64,000 nucleotides of DNA. It comes from Serratia proteamaculans (GTDB taxonomy: Bacteria > Pseudomonadota > Gammaproteobacteria > Enterobacterales > Enterobacteriaceae). Below are positions 1 to 10,067 of this stretch, piece by piece. Made by a program: the position numbers and the translations under genes. Every line of letters starts with the position of its first letter. Positions within the stretch are counted from its first letter, which is position 1. Below the pieces are notes generated by a model. It was given only the letters and a program-made list of their open reading frames with translations. It did no database searches and was not told the origin of the DNA. The stretch lies in contig NZ_SWDE01000001.1 of assembly GCF_013337185.1 (NCBI RefSeq), positions 124,001 to 188,000 on the forward strand, read 5' to 3'.

Positions 1-871
1 TGGCCTGACGGTCAAATTCGGTCAGCACTTCACGTACGCGTTCCGGTAATTTTGCTCCGTAGCCGAAGATGCCGAAGCGCTCAAGTAATAAGCAAACCAC
101 CAGACCGCACGCAAACACCGGCAGGGTCACCGGCGCCATGCGCAGGAAGAAGTCAACAAATCCCCAGTCGGCGCTTTTGGCAATAATCAGATTCTGGGGT
201 TCACCCACCATGGTCATTACGCCACCCAGCGCGGTACCGACGCCGGCGTGCATCAGCAGGCTGCGCAGGAAGGCACGGAATTGCTCGAGCGTCTGTTTAT
301 GATCGTCACTGGCCAGAGTGCTGTCGTCACCGACATCAACATTACCGTCAGGACGGTTGGAGGCCACGTTGTGGTAGATGGAATAAAACCCGGTTGCGAC
401 GCTGATAACTACTGCCACTACCGTCAGCGCATCGAGAAAAGCTGACAATAGCGCGGCTGCAAAGCAGAACGCCAACGAAAGCAGCATTTTTGAGCGAATG
501 TTGAGCAGTAGCTTGGTGAAGACGAACAGCAGCAACTGCTTCATAAAGTAGATGCCGGCCACCATAAAGATCAGCAACAGCAGCACTTCCAGATTATGGG
601 CAATTTCTTTACCCACCCGATCGGGGCTGGTCATGCCAATCAGCACCGACTCAATGGCCAGCAGACCGCCCGGCAGCAGTGGGTAGCACTTCAGCGCCAT
701 TGCCAGGGTAAAGATAAATTCGACCACAAACAGCCAACCCGCAATGAACGGATCGACCAGGAAGAAAACCAGTGGGTTGACCACCAGGAAAATAAGAATC
801 GCCAGTTTGTACCAGTCCGGTGATTGCCCGAGGAAGTTTTTCACCAGGGCACTGCGTAAGGTTGTTTCCAT
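1..871 (-). CDS. nhaB: Na+/H+ antiporter NhaB (3' end outside window)
   Basis: Inner-membrane sodium/proton antiporter that exports Na+ in exchange for protons. Only the first 290 residues are present; the gene runs off the left edge with no stop. The start is the ATG at 869-871, giving [20 protein letters not shown], which fits the NhaB amino terminus. Hydrophobic helices follow, then typical NhaB stretches such as [35 protein letters not shown] and [18 protein letters not shown]. It is divergent from fadR across a 242-bp region, the same neighbour arrangement as in E. coli. The family is about 510 residues long, so roughly 40 percent is missing. Identification is by recalled sequence similarity and synteny and is firm. 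Confidence 0.93.
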   Translation of the reverse strand, partial: METTLRSALVKNFLGQSPDWYKLAILIFLVVNPLVFFLVDPFIAGWLFVVEFIFTLAMALKCYPLLPGGLLAIESVLIGMTSPDRVGKEIAHNLEVLLLLIFMVAGIYFMKQLLLFVFTKLLLNIRSKMLLSLAFCFAAALLSAFLDALTVVAVVISVATGFYSIYHNVASNRPDGNVDVGDDSTLASDDHKQTLEQFRAFLRSLLMHAGVGTALGGVMTMVGEPQNLIIAKSADWGFVDFFLRMAPVTLPVFACGLVVCLLLERFGIFGYGAKLPERVREVLTEFDRQA

Positions 872-1113
872 TGTGTGTTACACGTCCTGAAAATAAGTTG
901 TCTCATACTAGCCTAACAATGCCGCCGGGGCAGATGCAATACGGGCTTGCTTTACGATGAGAATTTTCTCTAAGTGGTGTTTTTGCAGGTTTTTTGCCAC
1001 TTTATGCACAGTTTCGTTCAATGTTTTTCGCTCACACTAGGTCATGCAATAGCGATCTGGTATGATCAGCCGACTACTATTACTGATTATCGTCGCTACG
1101 GAACGTCAAACAC

Positions 1114-1833
1114 ATGGTCATAAAGGCGCAGAGTCCTGCCGGTTTCGCGGAAGAATACATTATCGAGAGTATCTGGAATAATCGCTTCCCTCCTGGCACT
1201 ATTTTGCCCGCGGAGCGTGAGCTTTCAGAACTGATTGGTGTCACGCGCACCACCTTACGTGAAGTTTTACAACGCCTGGCCCGTGATGGCTGGTTGACCA
1301 TTCAGCATGGCAAACCGACCAAAGTAAATAATTTCTGGGAAACATCCGGCCTCAATATTCTTGAGACGGTGGCTCGCCTCGACCATCAGAGCGTTCCACA
1401 ATTGATCGACAACTTGCTGTCTGTGCGGACCAATATTGCGGCGATCTTTATTCGCGCAGCGGTGCGTAACCATCCAGAGGCCGCTCAGGAAGTGTTGGCA
1501 AAAGCCACCCAGGTCGAAGATCAGGCGGATGCATTCAATCTGTTGGACTACGAAATTTTCCGTGGTCTGGCGTTTGCCTCCGGCAACCCGATTTACGGTC
1601 TGATCTTCAACGGTCTGAAAGGCTTGTACACCCGCGTTGGCCGTTACTACTTCTCAAACCCGGAGTCTCGCAAGCTGGCGCTGACTTTCTATAGCAAGCT
1701 GTCGACGCTGTGCCATGAGAAGTCATACGATCAGGTAATGGATTGCGTGCGTAACTACGGTAAAGATAGCGGCGCCATTTGGCAAAGCATGCAAGGCACT
1801 ATGCCAAGCGATCTGACCGAAGCCCGTCGCTAA
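1114..1833 (+). CDS. fadR: Fatty-acid metabolism regulator FadR
   Basis: GntR-family transcription factor that represses fatty-acid degradation genes and activates unsaturated fatty-acid synthesis; long-chain acyl-CoA releases it from DNA. The 239-residue product has the usual length. The winged helix lies at about residues 9-72, and the DNA-contacting residues known from E. coli FadR are all present (Arg35, Arg45, Arg49, His65). The acyl-CoA-binding helical domain follows, with the segment [20 protein letters not shown]. The ATG at 1114 is preceded by a weak GGAACG ribosome-binding site. It is flanked by nhaB (divergent) and ycgB (convergent), as in E. coli. Confidence 0.97.
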   Translation: MVIKAQSPAGFAEEYIIESIWNNRFPPGTILPAERELSELIGVTRTTLREVLQRLARDGWLTIQHGKPTKVNNFWETSGLNILETVARLDHQSVPQLIDNLLSVRTNIAAIFIRAAVRNHPEAAQEVLAKATQVEDQADAFNLLDYEIFRGLAFASGNPIYGLIFNGLKGLYTRVGRYYFSNPESRKLALTFYSKLSTLCHEKSYDQVMDCVRNYGKDSGAIWQSMQGTMPSDLTEARR

Positions 1834-1852
1834 CCTCAACACCGCATTACGT

Positions 1853-1878
1853 AAAAGGGCGCCAAATGGCGCCCTTTT
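1853..1878. terminator. Bidirectional terminator between fadR and ycgB
   Basis: Near-perfect inverted repeat AAAAGGGCGCC-AAAT-GGCGCCCTTTT between the two convergent stop codons, with a T run on each strand. It would end both fadR and ycgB transcripts. Confidence 0.85.
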
Positions 1879-1893
1879 AGTTATTGAAGAGTC

Positions 1894-3429
1894 TTACAGC
1901 GGTGTCGGGCGGGGTGGGCAACGCTCCAGTAACTCGACGCTGCCGTCCTCGTTTTGTTGCTCCAAAATAATGTCGAAGCCCCAAAGGCGATGCAGGTGTT
2001 TCATCACTTCACGCCGGCTTTTATCCAGCGGGGCTCGATCCTGCGGGATATAACGCAACGTTAATGAACGGTCACCGCGTAAATCCACATTCCAGATCTG
2101 AATGTTCGGCTCGTGGTCGCTCAGATTATATTGCGCCGACAGCTCCTGACGGATTGCGCGGTAACCGGCTTCATCATGGATCGCGGCTATTTCCAGGTAG
2201 TTATTGCGATCGTCATCCAGCACGGTGAACAGCCGGAAATCACGCATGATCTTCGGTGACAGGAACTGACTGATAAAGCTTTCATCCTTGAAGTCACGCA
2301 TGGCGAAGTGAAGGGTTTCCAGCCAGTCTTTACCAGCGATGTCCGGGAACCAGTAACGATCTTCTTCCGTCGGCGACTGGCAGATGCGCTTGATGTCCTG
2401 GAACATGGCAAAGCCCAGTGCGTAAGGGTTAATGCCGTTGTAATAAGGGCTGTTGTAAGGCGGTTGATACACCACGTTGGTATGGCTGTGCAAAAACTCC
2501 AGCATAAAACGTTCGGTTACCCGGCCCTCGTCGTACAAATGATTGAGGATGGTGTAGTGCCAGAATGTCGCCCAGCCTTCGTTCATCACCTGGGTTTGTT
2601 TCTGCGGATAAAAATACTGGCTCACTTTGCGCACAATACGCAGAACCTCACGCTGCCAGGGTTCCAGCAGCGGCGCATTCTTTTCCATAAAGTAGAGGAT
2701 GTTTTCCTGCGGTTCGCTTGGATAGCGGCGCGCCTGCTCAGGTGCCTCTTCACGCTCAACCCGTGGCAGGGTCTTCCACAGCGTGTTCACCTGGCTTTGC
2801 AGGTACTCTTCGCGGCTTTTTTGCCGGGCTGTTTCTTCGATCAGTGAAATTTTCTGTGGCCGTTTGTAACGGTCCACGCCGTAGTTCATCAACGCATGGC
2901 AAGAGTCGAGCAGCTTCTCTACTTCTTCAACGCCGTAACGTTCTTCGCACTGGCTGATGTAGTGGCGGGCGAACAGCAGGTAATCGACGATCGAACTGGC
3001 GTCGGTCCAACTGCGGAACAGGTAGTTATTCTTGAAGAATGAATTGTGTCCATAGCAGGCGTGCGCCATCACCAAAGCCTGCATGGTGATGGTGTTTTCT
3101 TCCATCAGGTAGGCGATGCAGGGGTTGGAGTTGATCACAATCTCATAGGCCAGGCCTTGCTGCCCATGCTTATAGCGCTGCTCGGTCTCAATGAATTTTT
3201 TACCGAATGACCAATGGGTGTAGTTAATCGGCATGCCGACGCTGGAATAAGCGTCCATCATCTGCTCTGAGGTAATGACCTCGATCTGATGCGGGTAGGT
3301 ATCGAGCTTGTAATGTTTGGCTACGCGATCGATGTGCTCCAGATACACCTGCAGCAACTCGAACGTCCAGTCCGGTCCATCGCTCAGACGTTTATCTTCC
3401 TTGACCTTATCATGTGTTGAAGTAGTCAT
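1894..3429 (-). CDS. ycgB: SpoVR family protein YcgB
   Basis: Cytoplasmic SpoVR-family protein of 511 residues, the usual size for the enterobacterial member. The name comes from Bacillus SpoVR (spore cortex); in enterobacteria the biochemical role is not known, though the family is often co-regulated with the kinase YeaG and with YeaH, both of which also lie in this window (22.6-25.9 kb). Recognisable segments include HWSFGKKF, AHACYGHNSFFKNNYLF and MNEGWATFWHYTILNHLYDE, which are hallmarks of the family; the histidine and glutamate residues in them look like possible metal ligands (inference). The ATG at 3427-3429 has a GAGGG element upstream. The adjacent fadR, together with dadA 540 bp upstream, matches E. 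coli order. Confidence 0.95.
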   Translation of the reverse strand: MTTSTHDKVKEDKRLSDGPDWTFELLQVYLEHIDRVAKHYKLDTYPHQIEVITSEQMMDAYSSVGMPINYTHWSFGKKFIETEQRYKHGQQGLAYEIVINSNPCIAYLMEENTITMQALVMAHACYGHNSFFKNNYLFRSWTDASSIVDYLLFARHYISQCEERYGVEEVEKLLDSCHALMNYGVDRYKRPQKISLIEETARQKSREEYLQSQVNTLWKTLPRVEREEAPEQARRYPSEPQENILYFMEKNAPLLEPWQREVLRIVRKVSQYFYPQKQTQVMNEGWATFWHYTILNHLYDEGRVTERFMLEFLHSHTNVVYQPPYNSPYYNGINPYALGFAMFQDIKRICQSPTEEDRYWFPDIAGKDWLETLHFAMRDFKDESFISQFLSPKIMRDFRLFTVLDDDRNNYLEIAAIHDEAGYRAIRQELSAQYNLSDHEPNIQIWNVDLRGDRSLTLRYIPQDRAPLDKSRREVMKHLHRLWGFDIILEQQNEDGSVELLERCPPRPTPL

Positions 3430-3968
3430 CAGCGCACCCTCGTTATTACGGACCTTGCTCGAACGGCAGACCCTTGTATCAATCGTAGCTCAATCTGCGC
3501 AGAGGTAATAATGATATAAAGCTTAAAAATTCAACGATCTGTCGCAGGGAACCCACCTATAGAGCTGCCGGGGAGGTTTTACCCTGAGTTTTTTCTGCTG
3601 GAGCAGGATCTCACTCCGGCAAAGCGTTATATTGGTAATGTTGCAGTTTTGTGGTTTATTATTCTGTTGTATTGGCGCTGTCTCATTTTTATATTCTGTT
3701 AAATCCTTGTTGCTTTCTTGGCTTTCCCTTGATGCTATCAATGCAGTCATTGACTGCATAACAGCCCGTGTTTCGCTCTGAAATCCTCCTTTCACCACAT
3801 CTTATCGCTATTTATAGGTAGCTATTGCAAAAGAGACGGCCATGAACGATAAATTAATTGTGAATGTTGTCACGTTTGATGACGAAGATGTTGGACGGAT
3901 TTTTCCACTGAGTTAATTTCCTGTGAGCAGAAGATTATGCTTTGTGAAGCCTTAAGCTGGAGTCAGCG
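3430..3968. other. Intergenic region between ycgB and dadA
   Basis: 539-bp divergent promoter region. I find no convincing gene. Short reading frames here (a 91-codon one on the minus strand, a 24-codon one on the plus strand) lack recognisable similarity. It holds the CRP-type site listed separately, and by analogy with E. coli it probably also holds Lrp sites for dadAX, which I cannot delimit by eye. Confidence 0.5.
3859..3874 (+). promoter_or_regulatory. CRP-type site upstream of dadA
   Basis: The sequence TGTGAATGTTGTCACG fits the CRP consensus TGTGA-N6-TCACA at nine of ten fixed positions. It lies 95 bp before the dadA start. E. coli dadAX is activated by CRP-cAMP and controlled by Lrp, so a site here is expected. 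Assignment by motif only. Confidence 0.6.
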
Positions 3969-5273
3969 ATGCGAGTGGTAATTTTAGGTAGTGGAGTGGT
4001 GGGTGTTGCCAGCGCCTGGTATTTGGCGAAAGCGGGACATGAGGTGACGGTGATCGATCGTCAACCCGGTCCGGCGATGGAAACCAGCGCGGCGAATGCC
4101 GGACAGATCTCACCGGGCTATGCGGCTCCGTGGGCTGCGCCTGGTGTGCCTTTGAAGGCGGTCAAATGGATGTTCCAACGCCATGCGCCCTTGGCGGTTC
4201 GTCTGGACGGCAGCAGCTTCCAATTGAGCTGGATGTGGCAGATGCTCAAAAACTGCAATACCGAACACTACATGACCAATAAAGGGCGTATGGTGCGACT
4301 GGCTGAATACAGTCGTGACTGTATCAAGGCGCTGCGTCAGGAGACTGGCATCCAATACGAAGGCCGTCAGGGCGGGACGCTGCAACTGTTCCGTACCCAG
4401 CAACAGTTTGAAAGTGCGTCTAAGGATATTGCGGTGTTGGAAGATGCCGGCGTGCCTTACAAACTGCTGGAAGCCAGCCAGTTGGCCAGCGTTGAACCTG
4501 CGCTGGCGCAGGTGGCGCATAAGCTGACCGGCGGGCTGCAACTGCCTAACGATGAAACCGGCGACTGCCAACTCTTTACCCAGCAGTTGGCCAAACTGGC
4601 ACAGCAGGCCGGGGTCACCTTCCTGTATAACCGCAGCGTCGACCGTCTGCTGGTGGAAGGGGACAAGATCAGCGGTGTGCAATGTGGCGGAGAAATCTTC
4701 AAAGCCGACAGCTATGTGGTGGCCTTTGGTTCTTATTCCACCGCGCTGTTGCGTGATCTGGTGTCGATCCCTGTCTACCCGCTGAAAGGCTACTCGCTGA
4801 CCATTCCTATTACCGATGAGTCCGCCGCGCCGTTCTCAACCGTGCTGGATGAAACCTACAAAATTGCCATTACCCGTTTTGATCAGCGCATTCGCGTCGG
4901 CGGCATGGCGGAAATCGTGGGTTTCAATACTCAGCTTGAACAAAAGCGTAGAGAGACGTTGGAGATGGTGGTTCGCGACCTTTACCCTAACGGTGGACGG
5001 GTAGAAGACGCGACCTTCTGGACCGGTTTGCGGCCGATGACGCCGGACGGTACGCCGATTGTCGGCAAGACTTCGCTGAAAAATCTGTTCCTGAATACCG
5101 GTCACGGCACTCTGGGCTGGACCATGGCCTGTGGTTCCGGGCAGTTGCTCTCCGATTTGATGTCCGGTATCACTCCGGCCATTCCTTCAGACGATCTGGG
5201 AGTGGCTCGTTACAGCGCCGGATTTAGCAGCCACTACACCGGCCCCTTGAACGATGTGCATCCCGCGCGTTAA
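3969..5273 (+). CDS. dadA: D-amino acid dehydrogenase (small subunit) DadA
   Basis: Membrane-associated FAD enzyme that oxidises D-alanine and other D-amino acids to the 2-oxo acid and ammonia, passing electrons to the respiratory chain. The 434-residue protein has the family length. It opens with a dinucleotide-binding fold, [12 protein letters not shown], with GxGxxG at residues 7-12, and ends with the FAD-contacting [16 protein letters not shown] segment. The ATG at 3969 has the ribosome-binding site CTGGAG 6 nt upstream. It is followed 72 bp later by the alanine racemase dadX. Together they let the cell use L-alanine by racemising it and then oxidising the D-isomer. Confidence 0.97.
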   Translation: MRVVILGSGVVGVASAWYLAKAGHEVTVIDRQPGPAMETSAANAGQISPGYAAPWAAPGVPLKAVKWMFQRHAPLAVRLDGSSFQLSWMWQMLKNCNTEHYMTNKGRMVRLAEYSRDCIKALRQETGIQYEGRQGGTLQLFRTQQQFESASKDIAVLEDAGVPYKLLEASQLASVEPALAQVAHKLTGGLQLPNDETGDCQLFTQQLAKLAQQAGVTFLYNRSVDRLLVEGDKISGVQCGGEIFKADSYVVAFGSYSTALLRDLVSIPVYPLKGYSLTIPITDESAAPFSTVLDETYKIAITRFDQRIRVGGMAEIVGFNTQLEQKRRETLEMVVRDLYPNGGRVEDATFWTGLRPMTPDGTPIVGKTSLKNLFLNTGHGTLGWTMACGSGQLLSDLMSGITPAIPSDDLGVARYSAGFSSHYTGPLNDVHPAR

Positions 5274-5345
5274 AAACCCTAATTTATAATGTTATTGTCA
5301 CGGGCGTTGGCCCGTGACCGCATTTGCCGGCCCGTAGGAGTGCTC

Positions 5346-6419
5346 ATGCCTCGCCCGATTTCCGCCACGTTACACCTTGGCGCTTTTGATAATAACCTGC
5401 AGGTGGTTCGTCGTTACGCCCCCAAAGCCAAAGTCTGGTCGGTGGTCAAGGCCAATGCCTATGGTCACGGTATCAAACATGTCTGGCGCAGTATGGCGCA
5501 GACCGACGGTTTTGCCTTGCTGGATCTGGCCGAAGCCATTTTGCTGCGCGAGTCCGGTTGGCAAGGACCGATTTTGCTGCTGGAAGGCTTTTTCAAACCA
5601 CAGGATTTGGCCTTGCTGGACCGTTATCGTTTGACGACCTCGGTACACAGCGACTGGCAACTGGCGGCGATAGCCGAGGCCAAACTGTCGGAGCCGCTGG
5701 ATGTTTATCTGAAAGTGAACAGCGGCATGAATCGTCTGGGGTTTACGCCGGAACGTTTGCACGCTGTCTGGATGAAGGCCCAGGAGATCGGCAACATCGC
5801 CAGCCTGACGCTGATGAGCCATTTCGCCACCGCTGACGGCCCACAGGGCGTCGAAGCGCAAATGGCCGCCATTGAGCAGGCGGCGACGGGTATCACTTCA
5901 CCGCGCTGTCTGGCCAACTCTGCCGCCACCTTGTGGCATCCGCAAACCCACGGCAGTTGGGTGCGGCCAGGCATCGTGCTCTATGGTGCTTCGCCCAGCG
6001 GCCAGTGGAGCGATATTGCCGACAGCGGTCTGCAACCTACCATGACGCTGAGTAGCGAAATTATCGGTGTTCAAACGTTGAAATCCGGTGATCAGGTGGG
6101 TTATGGCTGGCGTTACCGCGCTGAGGGAGCACAACGTATCGGCGTGGTGGCCTGTGGGTATGCCGATGGCTATCCGCGCCATGCGCAAACCGGCACGCCA
6201 GTCTGGGTGGACGGTGTGCTGACACGAACGCTGGGCACGGTTTCAATGGATATGCTGGTGGTCGATCTGACGCCTTGCCCACATGCGGGTATTGGGACAG
6301 AAGTGGAGCTGTGGGGGCGACGCCTACCGGTTGACGATGTCGCCGCCGCGGCAGGCACGCTGGGTTATGAACTACTGACGGCGTTGGCCGCCAGAGTGCC
6401 CATCATCACCGAGGCCTAA
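5346..6419 (+). CDS. dadX: Catabolic alanine racemase DadX
   Basis: PLP enzyme interconverting L- and D-alanine, the catabolic partner of DadA. I chose the ATG at 5346, not an upstream in-frame start at 5289, because GTAGGAG lies just before it and the product (357 residues) then has the usual family length. The PLP lysine is Lys35 in [11 protein letters not shown]. The second-base tyrosine sits in the [12 protein letters not shown] segment, and the PLP-phosphate region [10 protein letters not shown] is present. It is in an operon with dadA. Its stop overlaps a small inverted repeat (GAGGC-CTAA-GCCTC, 6412-6425) shared with the convergent efflux gene. Confidence 0.96.
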   Translation: MPRPISATLHLGAFDNNLQVVRRYAPKAKVWSVVKANAYGHGIKHVWRSMAQTDGFALLDLAEAILLRESGWQGPILLLEGFFKPQDLALLDRYRLTTSVHSDWQLAAIAEAKLSEPLDVYLKVNSGMNRLGFTPERLHAVWMKAQEIGNIASLTLMSHFATADGPQGVEAQMAAIEQAATGITSPRCLANSAATLWHPQTHGSWVRPGIVLYGASPSGQWSDIADSGLQPTMTLSSEIIGVQTLKSGDQVGYGWRYRAEGAQRIGVVACGYADGYPRHAQTGTPVWVDGVLTRTLGTVSMDMLVVDLTPCPHAGIGTEVELWGRRLPVDDVAAAAGTLGYELLTALAARVPIITEA

Positions 6420-6422
6420 GCC

Positions 6423-7616
6423 TCAGGCAATTTTCTTCAACTGACCTTTTATTTGCTTGCTGCGCTGTCGTGCGTGCAGCGCCAGCAGGCAACCCACCAG
6501 CATTACCAGCGCCAGTGACAGCTTGGGCGGCAACGGCAGCGCCATCGCCAACAAGCCCAGAGCGGCACCGCCGGCCATCTGCACAAAACCGACCAAGGCA
6601 GAAGCTACCCCGGCCTCATTGGAATATGGCTCCAGCGCGTAACTGGTTGCCGGACCCATCACAAAGGCCAGCCCAGCGCAGGCGAAAGCGACCGGCAGCA
6701 TATAGGCCAGCCAGTGACTTTGCGCCGCACCGGACAGTAAGGAGACGCCCAGCAGTAGCCCGATAGCCCCGAGACCCATCAAGATACCGCCGGTCGCCAG
6801 ACAGACGGGACGCCCGACCTTGTGAATGATGCGGTTGGCGAAAAAGCTCACCAGCATGATCCAAAAGCCGTTGGCGCCAAACACCAACGAGAATTGCAGC
6901 GGCGTCAGCCCGGCGGTTCCCATTAGCACGTTGGGTGCCAGCGAGACGTAGGTCAGCGCCATGCCCATGGCACCGGAGTTGACCACGGCGAAGGACAGAA
7001 AACGGCGGTCGCGGGCGATGCGGGCATATTGCCGCACCGGCAATCCTTTGACGCGCACGGTGTCCGCCGGACGGGTTTCCGGCAGGCGAAGGGCGATCAG
7101 TACCAGTACCGCCAACGCGTAACACACCAGGAACCAGAATGGGGCGCGCCAGCCATAGGCTTCTGCCAGCAGCCCACCCAGCAAGGGGGCCAGAGCAGGA
7201 ATAATATTCAGCGTACCGTTGAGAAAACCGAAGGCACGGGCTGCATCGTCGCCGTTCATCCGATCGCGCACGCCGCTGAATGCCACCACGGCGGTACAAC
7301 AGACCGCCACACCCTGCAACAGGCGAGAGGCGACAAACATCGTTGGCGTGGTGGCCAACGCCGCCATTGCTGCGCCAATCATGTAAATCACAATACCGGC
7401 CAGAGCCACCGGCTTACGGCCGTAGTTATCCACCAGCGGGCCGGCAATAACCTGCCCGAGGCCCAACACCAGAATAAACAGAGAAATGGTGGACTGAATC
7501 AGCGCTTCACTGCTGTTAAGGCCAGCGGCGATGGCGGGGATGGTCGGCAGATAGAGATCGATACCCAGCGGGCCGAGCAGCACCAGGCTAAGAAGCAGAA
7601 ACAGAAATTTTTGCAT
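6423..7616 (-). CDS. MFS drug-efflux protein, Bcr/CflA type
   Basis: Inner-membrane proton-driven efflux protein of the major facilitator superfamily, drug:H+ antiporter-1 (12 TM) class. The start is taken as the ATG at 7614-7616 (MQKFLFLLLSLVLLGPLGID), giving 397 residues; a TTG 27 bp upstream has no ribosome-binding site. Helix 1 carries GPLGIDLYLPTIPAI, typical of Bcr/CflA and EmrD proteins. The loop 2-3 motif GPLVDNYGRKPVALAG matches the MFS motif A. Helix 5 has APLLGGLLAEAYGWRAPFW, the antiporter motif C region. The substrate cannot be deduced. It is convergent with dadX, with only 3 bp between stops. Confidence 0.82.
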   Translation of the reverse strand: MQKFLFLLLSLVLLGPLGIDLYLPTIPAIAAGLNSSEALIQSTISLFILVLGLGQVIAGPLVDNYGRKPVALAGIVIYMIGAAMAALATTPTMFVASRLLQGVAVCCTAVVAFSGVRDRMNGDDAARAFGFLNGTLNIIPALAPLLGGLLAEAYGWRAPFWFLVCYALAVLVLIALRLPETRPADTVRVKGLPVRQYARIARDRRFLSFAVVNSGAMGMALTYVSLAPNVLMGTAGLTPLQFSLVFGANGFWIMLVSFFANRIIHKVGRPVCLATGGILMGLGAIGLLLGVSLLSGAAQSHWLAYMLPVAFACAGLAFVMGPATSYALEPYSNEAGVASALVGFVQMAGGAALGLLAMALPLPPKLSLALVMLVGCLLALHARQRSKQIKGQLKKIA

Positions 7617-7725
7617 AACAAAAACAGCACATCCGAGTGACAAAGAGGGCTAGAGTAGAGATTCTGGCGCTAAATGGAAAGAGGCAAAGCCCAGGCCTGC
7701 CGCCGGTACGCCAGTCTTGTTCTAT

Positions 7726-8286
7726 TTATGACGCAGCGGCTTTGCGATAGTAAAGTGCCGATACCGTATCCGCCACGTAACGCGCCTGATGTTTGGCGTC
7801 ATCCAATGCCCGATGGGGCGTGCCTTCAAATGCCCGTTCTTTCTTCGGGTTAAAGCCCAGCATTTCTGCCAGGGTGATCACCGTGCGCACATCTTGCGTG
7901 TCCCAAAACTTCCACGGACAGGGCATTTCAAGCTGCTGGAAGGCATGCTCGAGAATGGCGCAATCGAACTCCTTGCCGTTGCCCCAAACCTTGACCTTAT
8001 CGGTGCTGTTCATATGGATAAATCGGCTCAGGTTGGTCAACGCGCGTTTGAGGCTTTCTGTGCCGCCGAAAGCCAGCTTGCGCGCTTCATCCGACTGTTT
8101 CGCCCACCAGGCAACGGTATCCAGGCTGATGGTTCTGCCGGGCTGATCTTTTTGGCTGCTGACGGCGTTTTCAAACTCTGCGCCGAGCTGCCCGGTTTGG
8201 GGATCGAAAAATACCGCGGCGACCACCAGGATCACCGCGCTGGGTTTTATATCCAGCGTTTCAATATCTAACATCAGATGGTGCAT
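7726..8286 (-). CDS. DEDDh 3'-5' exonuclease (ExoVIII-like/Rv2179c-type)
   Basis: Predicted 3'-5' exonuclease of the RNase H fold, 186 residues. The start is the ATG at 8284-8286 with GGGAGA upstream; a longer upstream-extended frame only reads the antisense of the permease gene. The DEDD motifs are visible: MLDIETLD (Asp7, Glu9), KVWGNGKEFDCAILEHAF in the middle, and HRALDDAKHQARYV near the end (His and Asp of motif III). It resembles the RecE/exodeoxyribonuclease VIII-like annotated proteins and the exoribonuclease Rv2179c family. The natural substrate (RNA or DNA) is unknown. It lies 62 bp downstream of the ABC transporter operon on the same strand and could be co-transcribed, but a functional link is not evident. 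Confidence 0.75.
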   Translation of the reverse strand: MHHLMLDIETLDIKPSAVILVVAAVFFDPQTGQLGAEFENAVSSQKDQPGRTISLDTVAWWAKQSDEARKLAFGGTESLKRALTNLSRFIHMNSTDKVKVWGNGKEFDCAILEHAFQQLEMPCPWKFWDTQDVRTVITLAEMLGFNPKKERAFEGTPHRALDDAKHQARYVADTVSALYYRKAAAS

Positions 8287-8348
8287 TGGGTCTCCCGGCC
8301 GGTTGAGGTAATGCATAATATTACTACAAACCGGACCAGGATGCGCCG

Positions 8349-10067
8349 TCAGCCCCGACGGTTGCCGGTGGTATTGGCCAGCGTTACTGCAAGCACCGCC
8401 AGCAATATCAGAGCGATGGCCGGTGCCAGCACTCCCCATGGCGCCCGTTCGATATAAGGCATGCCTTCCGCCAGCACCAGCCCCCATTCTGCGCTGGGTG
8501 GCTGCGGGCCCAGACCAAGGAAACCCAGGGCGGCCAGCGCCAGCGCAATGCCCGGCAGGCGCAGCATGGCATGGCGCAGCAGTGGCCCCCATAACGCAGG
8601 CAACAGGTAATGCGTCAACGTACGCAGTCGACCCATCCCCAACACCGGCAACATGCGAATATAGGGCTGCGTGCGGGCCTCCATCAGCAGCGAAGCGCAA
8701 TGGGCGGCCAGCGGAGCCCAACTGACCAACATCACCGCGCAGGCGGCGCCGTAGGCCGAAGGGCCGCTAATGGCGACCACCAGCAGGCCTGCGATAATCG
8801 GCGGTGTGGCGTTGGCCAGTTCAATCATTCCGCACATCAGACGGGGCATCAGCCCGAACATGATCCCGAGAAACAGCGAAGCGAAGCTGACCCCCAGTGC
8901 CAGCAGGCTGGTATTCAGCGCACCGTAAGCGACGCGCGCCAGAATATCGCGACCGGTGGCGTCGGCACCGAAGGGCAGATCGAGGCTGGGCGGCTGCAGG
9001 CGAATATGCAGTGACGAGAGTGGATCGCGAATGATCCCGCTCAGCACCAACAGGCATAACAACAGTGCGGCCAAGGCGGCGAAAACGTAACTGCCTTTGC
9101 CGCTGTGCTGTGGCGGCGTCGAATTGGCCAGGCTTGGCGCAACCCGACCCAGCAACAGATAATGCGCGGCCTGTGCAAAAAAACCGGTGCTGAAGGCGAT
9201 CAGCAATAAGATCAGAATGCCGCATTGCAGCGTTGGCAGATCTTGCGCGATGGCGGCACCTAATGTCGCTCTGCCCAGACCGGGAATGGCGAACACTTTT
9301 TCGACGGCGATGGCACCGCCGGTAAGCCCAACCAGCACCAAACCGATTTGCGGTAACAAGGCGGGTAGCGTGCGGCGCAACACTGCCAGCAGACAATGCC
9401 ACCGGGAGATACCGGCCAGGCTCCAGGTGATTAGCCAGCGCTCGGATAAGGTCGCGGCCAGGCCGTCACTGAACAACAGGCCCAGCAGGCCGCCGGCAGG
9501 TAAACCCAATGCCAGCGCCGGCAGCACTACATGGCGCAAACTTTGCCAGCCGTAGGGGGGAAACCAGTTTAGCCAGACGGCACCGAGGATCAGTAACAGC
9601 GCGGCCAGCAGGAACTCGGGCAGGGCGGTCAGCGCCACCGCCAACACGCCTGCAGGGCGGCGGTTCTCGCCATGCAAGCCGCGCCAAAGGGTTGGCAGTG
9701 CCAGTAATAATGCGACCAACAGCGCTATCGCCAGCGCGTAGCCCATTAGCGTCAGAGAAACCCCGGTAGCCTGTAACAGCCCCTCCAGTACCGGACGACC
9801 GGAGATCCAGGAATGACCGGCGTCGCCATGTAATACGCCATTAAGCCAGCGGCCAAGCAGTATCAGCGGTCCGTCGTCCAGACCAAAGCGTTGGCGAATG
9901 GCATTCAGGGCTTCGGGCGTCGCTTCCTGTTCGGCCGAGCGAGCTCGCAGCAGGCTAAGTGCCGGGTCGCGACCGGATAGCCAGGGCATCAGACCGATCA
10001 GAGATATCATTGCCGACAGGGCAAACAGGCGCGAGGCCAGTGGCAATAGCCATTGGGCCAGTCGCAT
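8349..10067 (-). CDS. ABC importer permease, fused DppB-DppC type
   Basis: Single 572-residue inner-membrane protein containing both permease halves of a peptide/nickel-class (family 5) ABC importer, which are normally separate DppB/OppB- and DppC/OppC-like proteins of about 300 residues. The amino half has the DppB layout: an ATPEALNAIRQRFGLDDGPL loop, then an EAA-type loop around LRRTLPALLPQIG, then VEKVFAIPGLG. The carboxy half has the DppC layout: LPFGADATGRDILARVAYGA, an EAA-type loop around YLLPALWGPLLRH, then LGFLGLGPQPPSAEWG. No internal stop or frameshift separates the halves. Its ATG overlaps the stop of the binding-protein gene (ATGA), so translation is probably coupled. Substrate unknown; see the Zur-type site upstream of the operon. 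Confidence 0.85.
   Translation of the reverse strand: MRLAQWLLPLASRLFALSAMISLIGLMPWLSGRDPALSLLRARSAEQEATPEALNAIRQRFGLDDGPLILLGRWLNGVLHGDAGHSWISGRPVLEGLLQATGVSLTLMGYALAIALLVALLLALPTLWRGLHGENRRPAGVLAVALTALPEFLLAALLLILGAVWLNWFPPYGWQSLRHVVLPALALGLPAGGLLGLLFSDGLAATLSERWLITWSLAGISRWHCLLAVLRRTLPALLPQIGLVLVGLTGGAIAVEKVFAIPGLGRATLGAAIAQDLPTLQCGILILLLIAFSTGFFAQAAHYLLLGRVAPSLANSTPPQHSGKGSYVFAALAALLLCLLVLSGIIRDPLSSLHIRLQPPSLDLPFGADATGRDILARVAYGALNTSLLALGVSFASLFLGIMFGLMPRLMCGMIELANATPPIIAGLLVVAISGPSAYGAACAVMLVSWAPLAAHCASLLMEARTQPYIRMLPVLGMGRLRTLTHYLLPALWGPLLRHAMLRLPGIALALAALGFLGLGPQPPSAEWGLVLAEGMPYIERAPWGVLAPAIALILLAVLAVTLANTTGNRRG

Noticed and set aside
3523-3798. 91-codon minus-strand frame in the ycgB-dadA gap
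   Set aside because: No ribosome-binding site, no recognisable domain, polar and low-complexity composition, and it spans a promoter region.
3843-3917. 24-codon plus-strand frame MNDKLIVNVV... before dadA
   Set aside because: It contains the CRP-type site and has no clear ribosome-binding site; more likely promoter DNA.
6412-6425. GAGGC-CTAA-GCCTC hairpin as dadX terminator
   Set aside because: Short stem, no T run, and it overlaps both stop codons; insufficient as a stand-alone terminator call.
8287-8721. Upstream in-frame extension of the exonuclease gene
   Set aside because: It is antisense-like sequence overlapping the permease gene in another frame; the internal ATG at 8284-8286 has the good ribosome-binding site.
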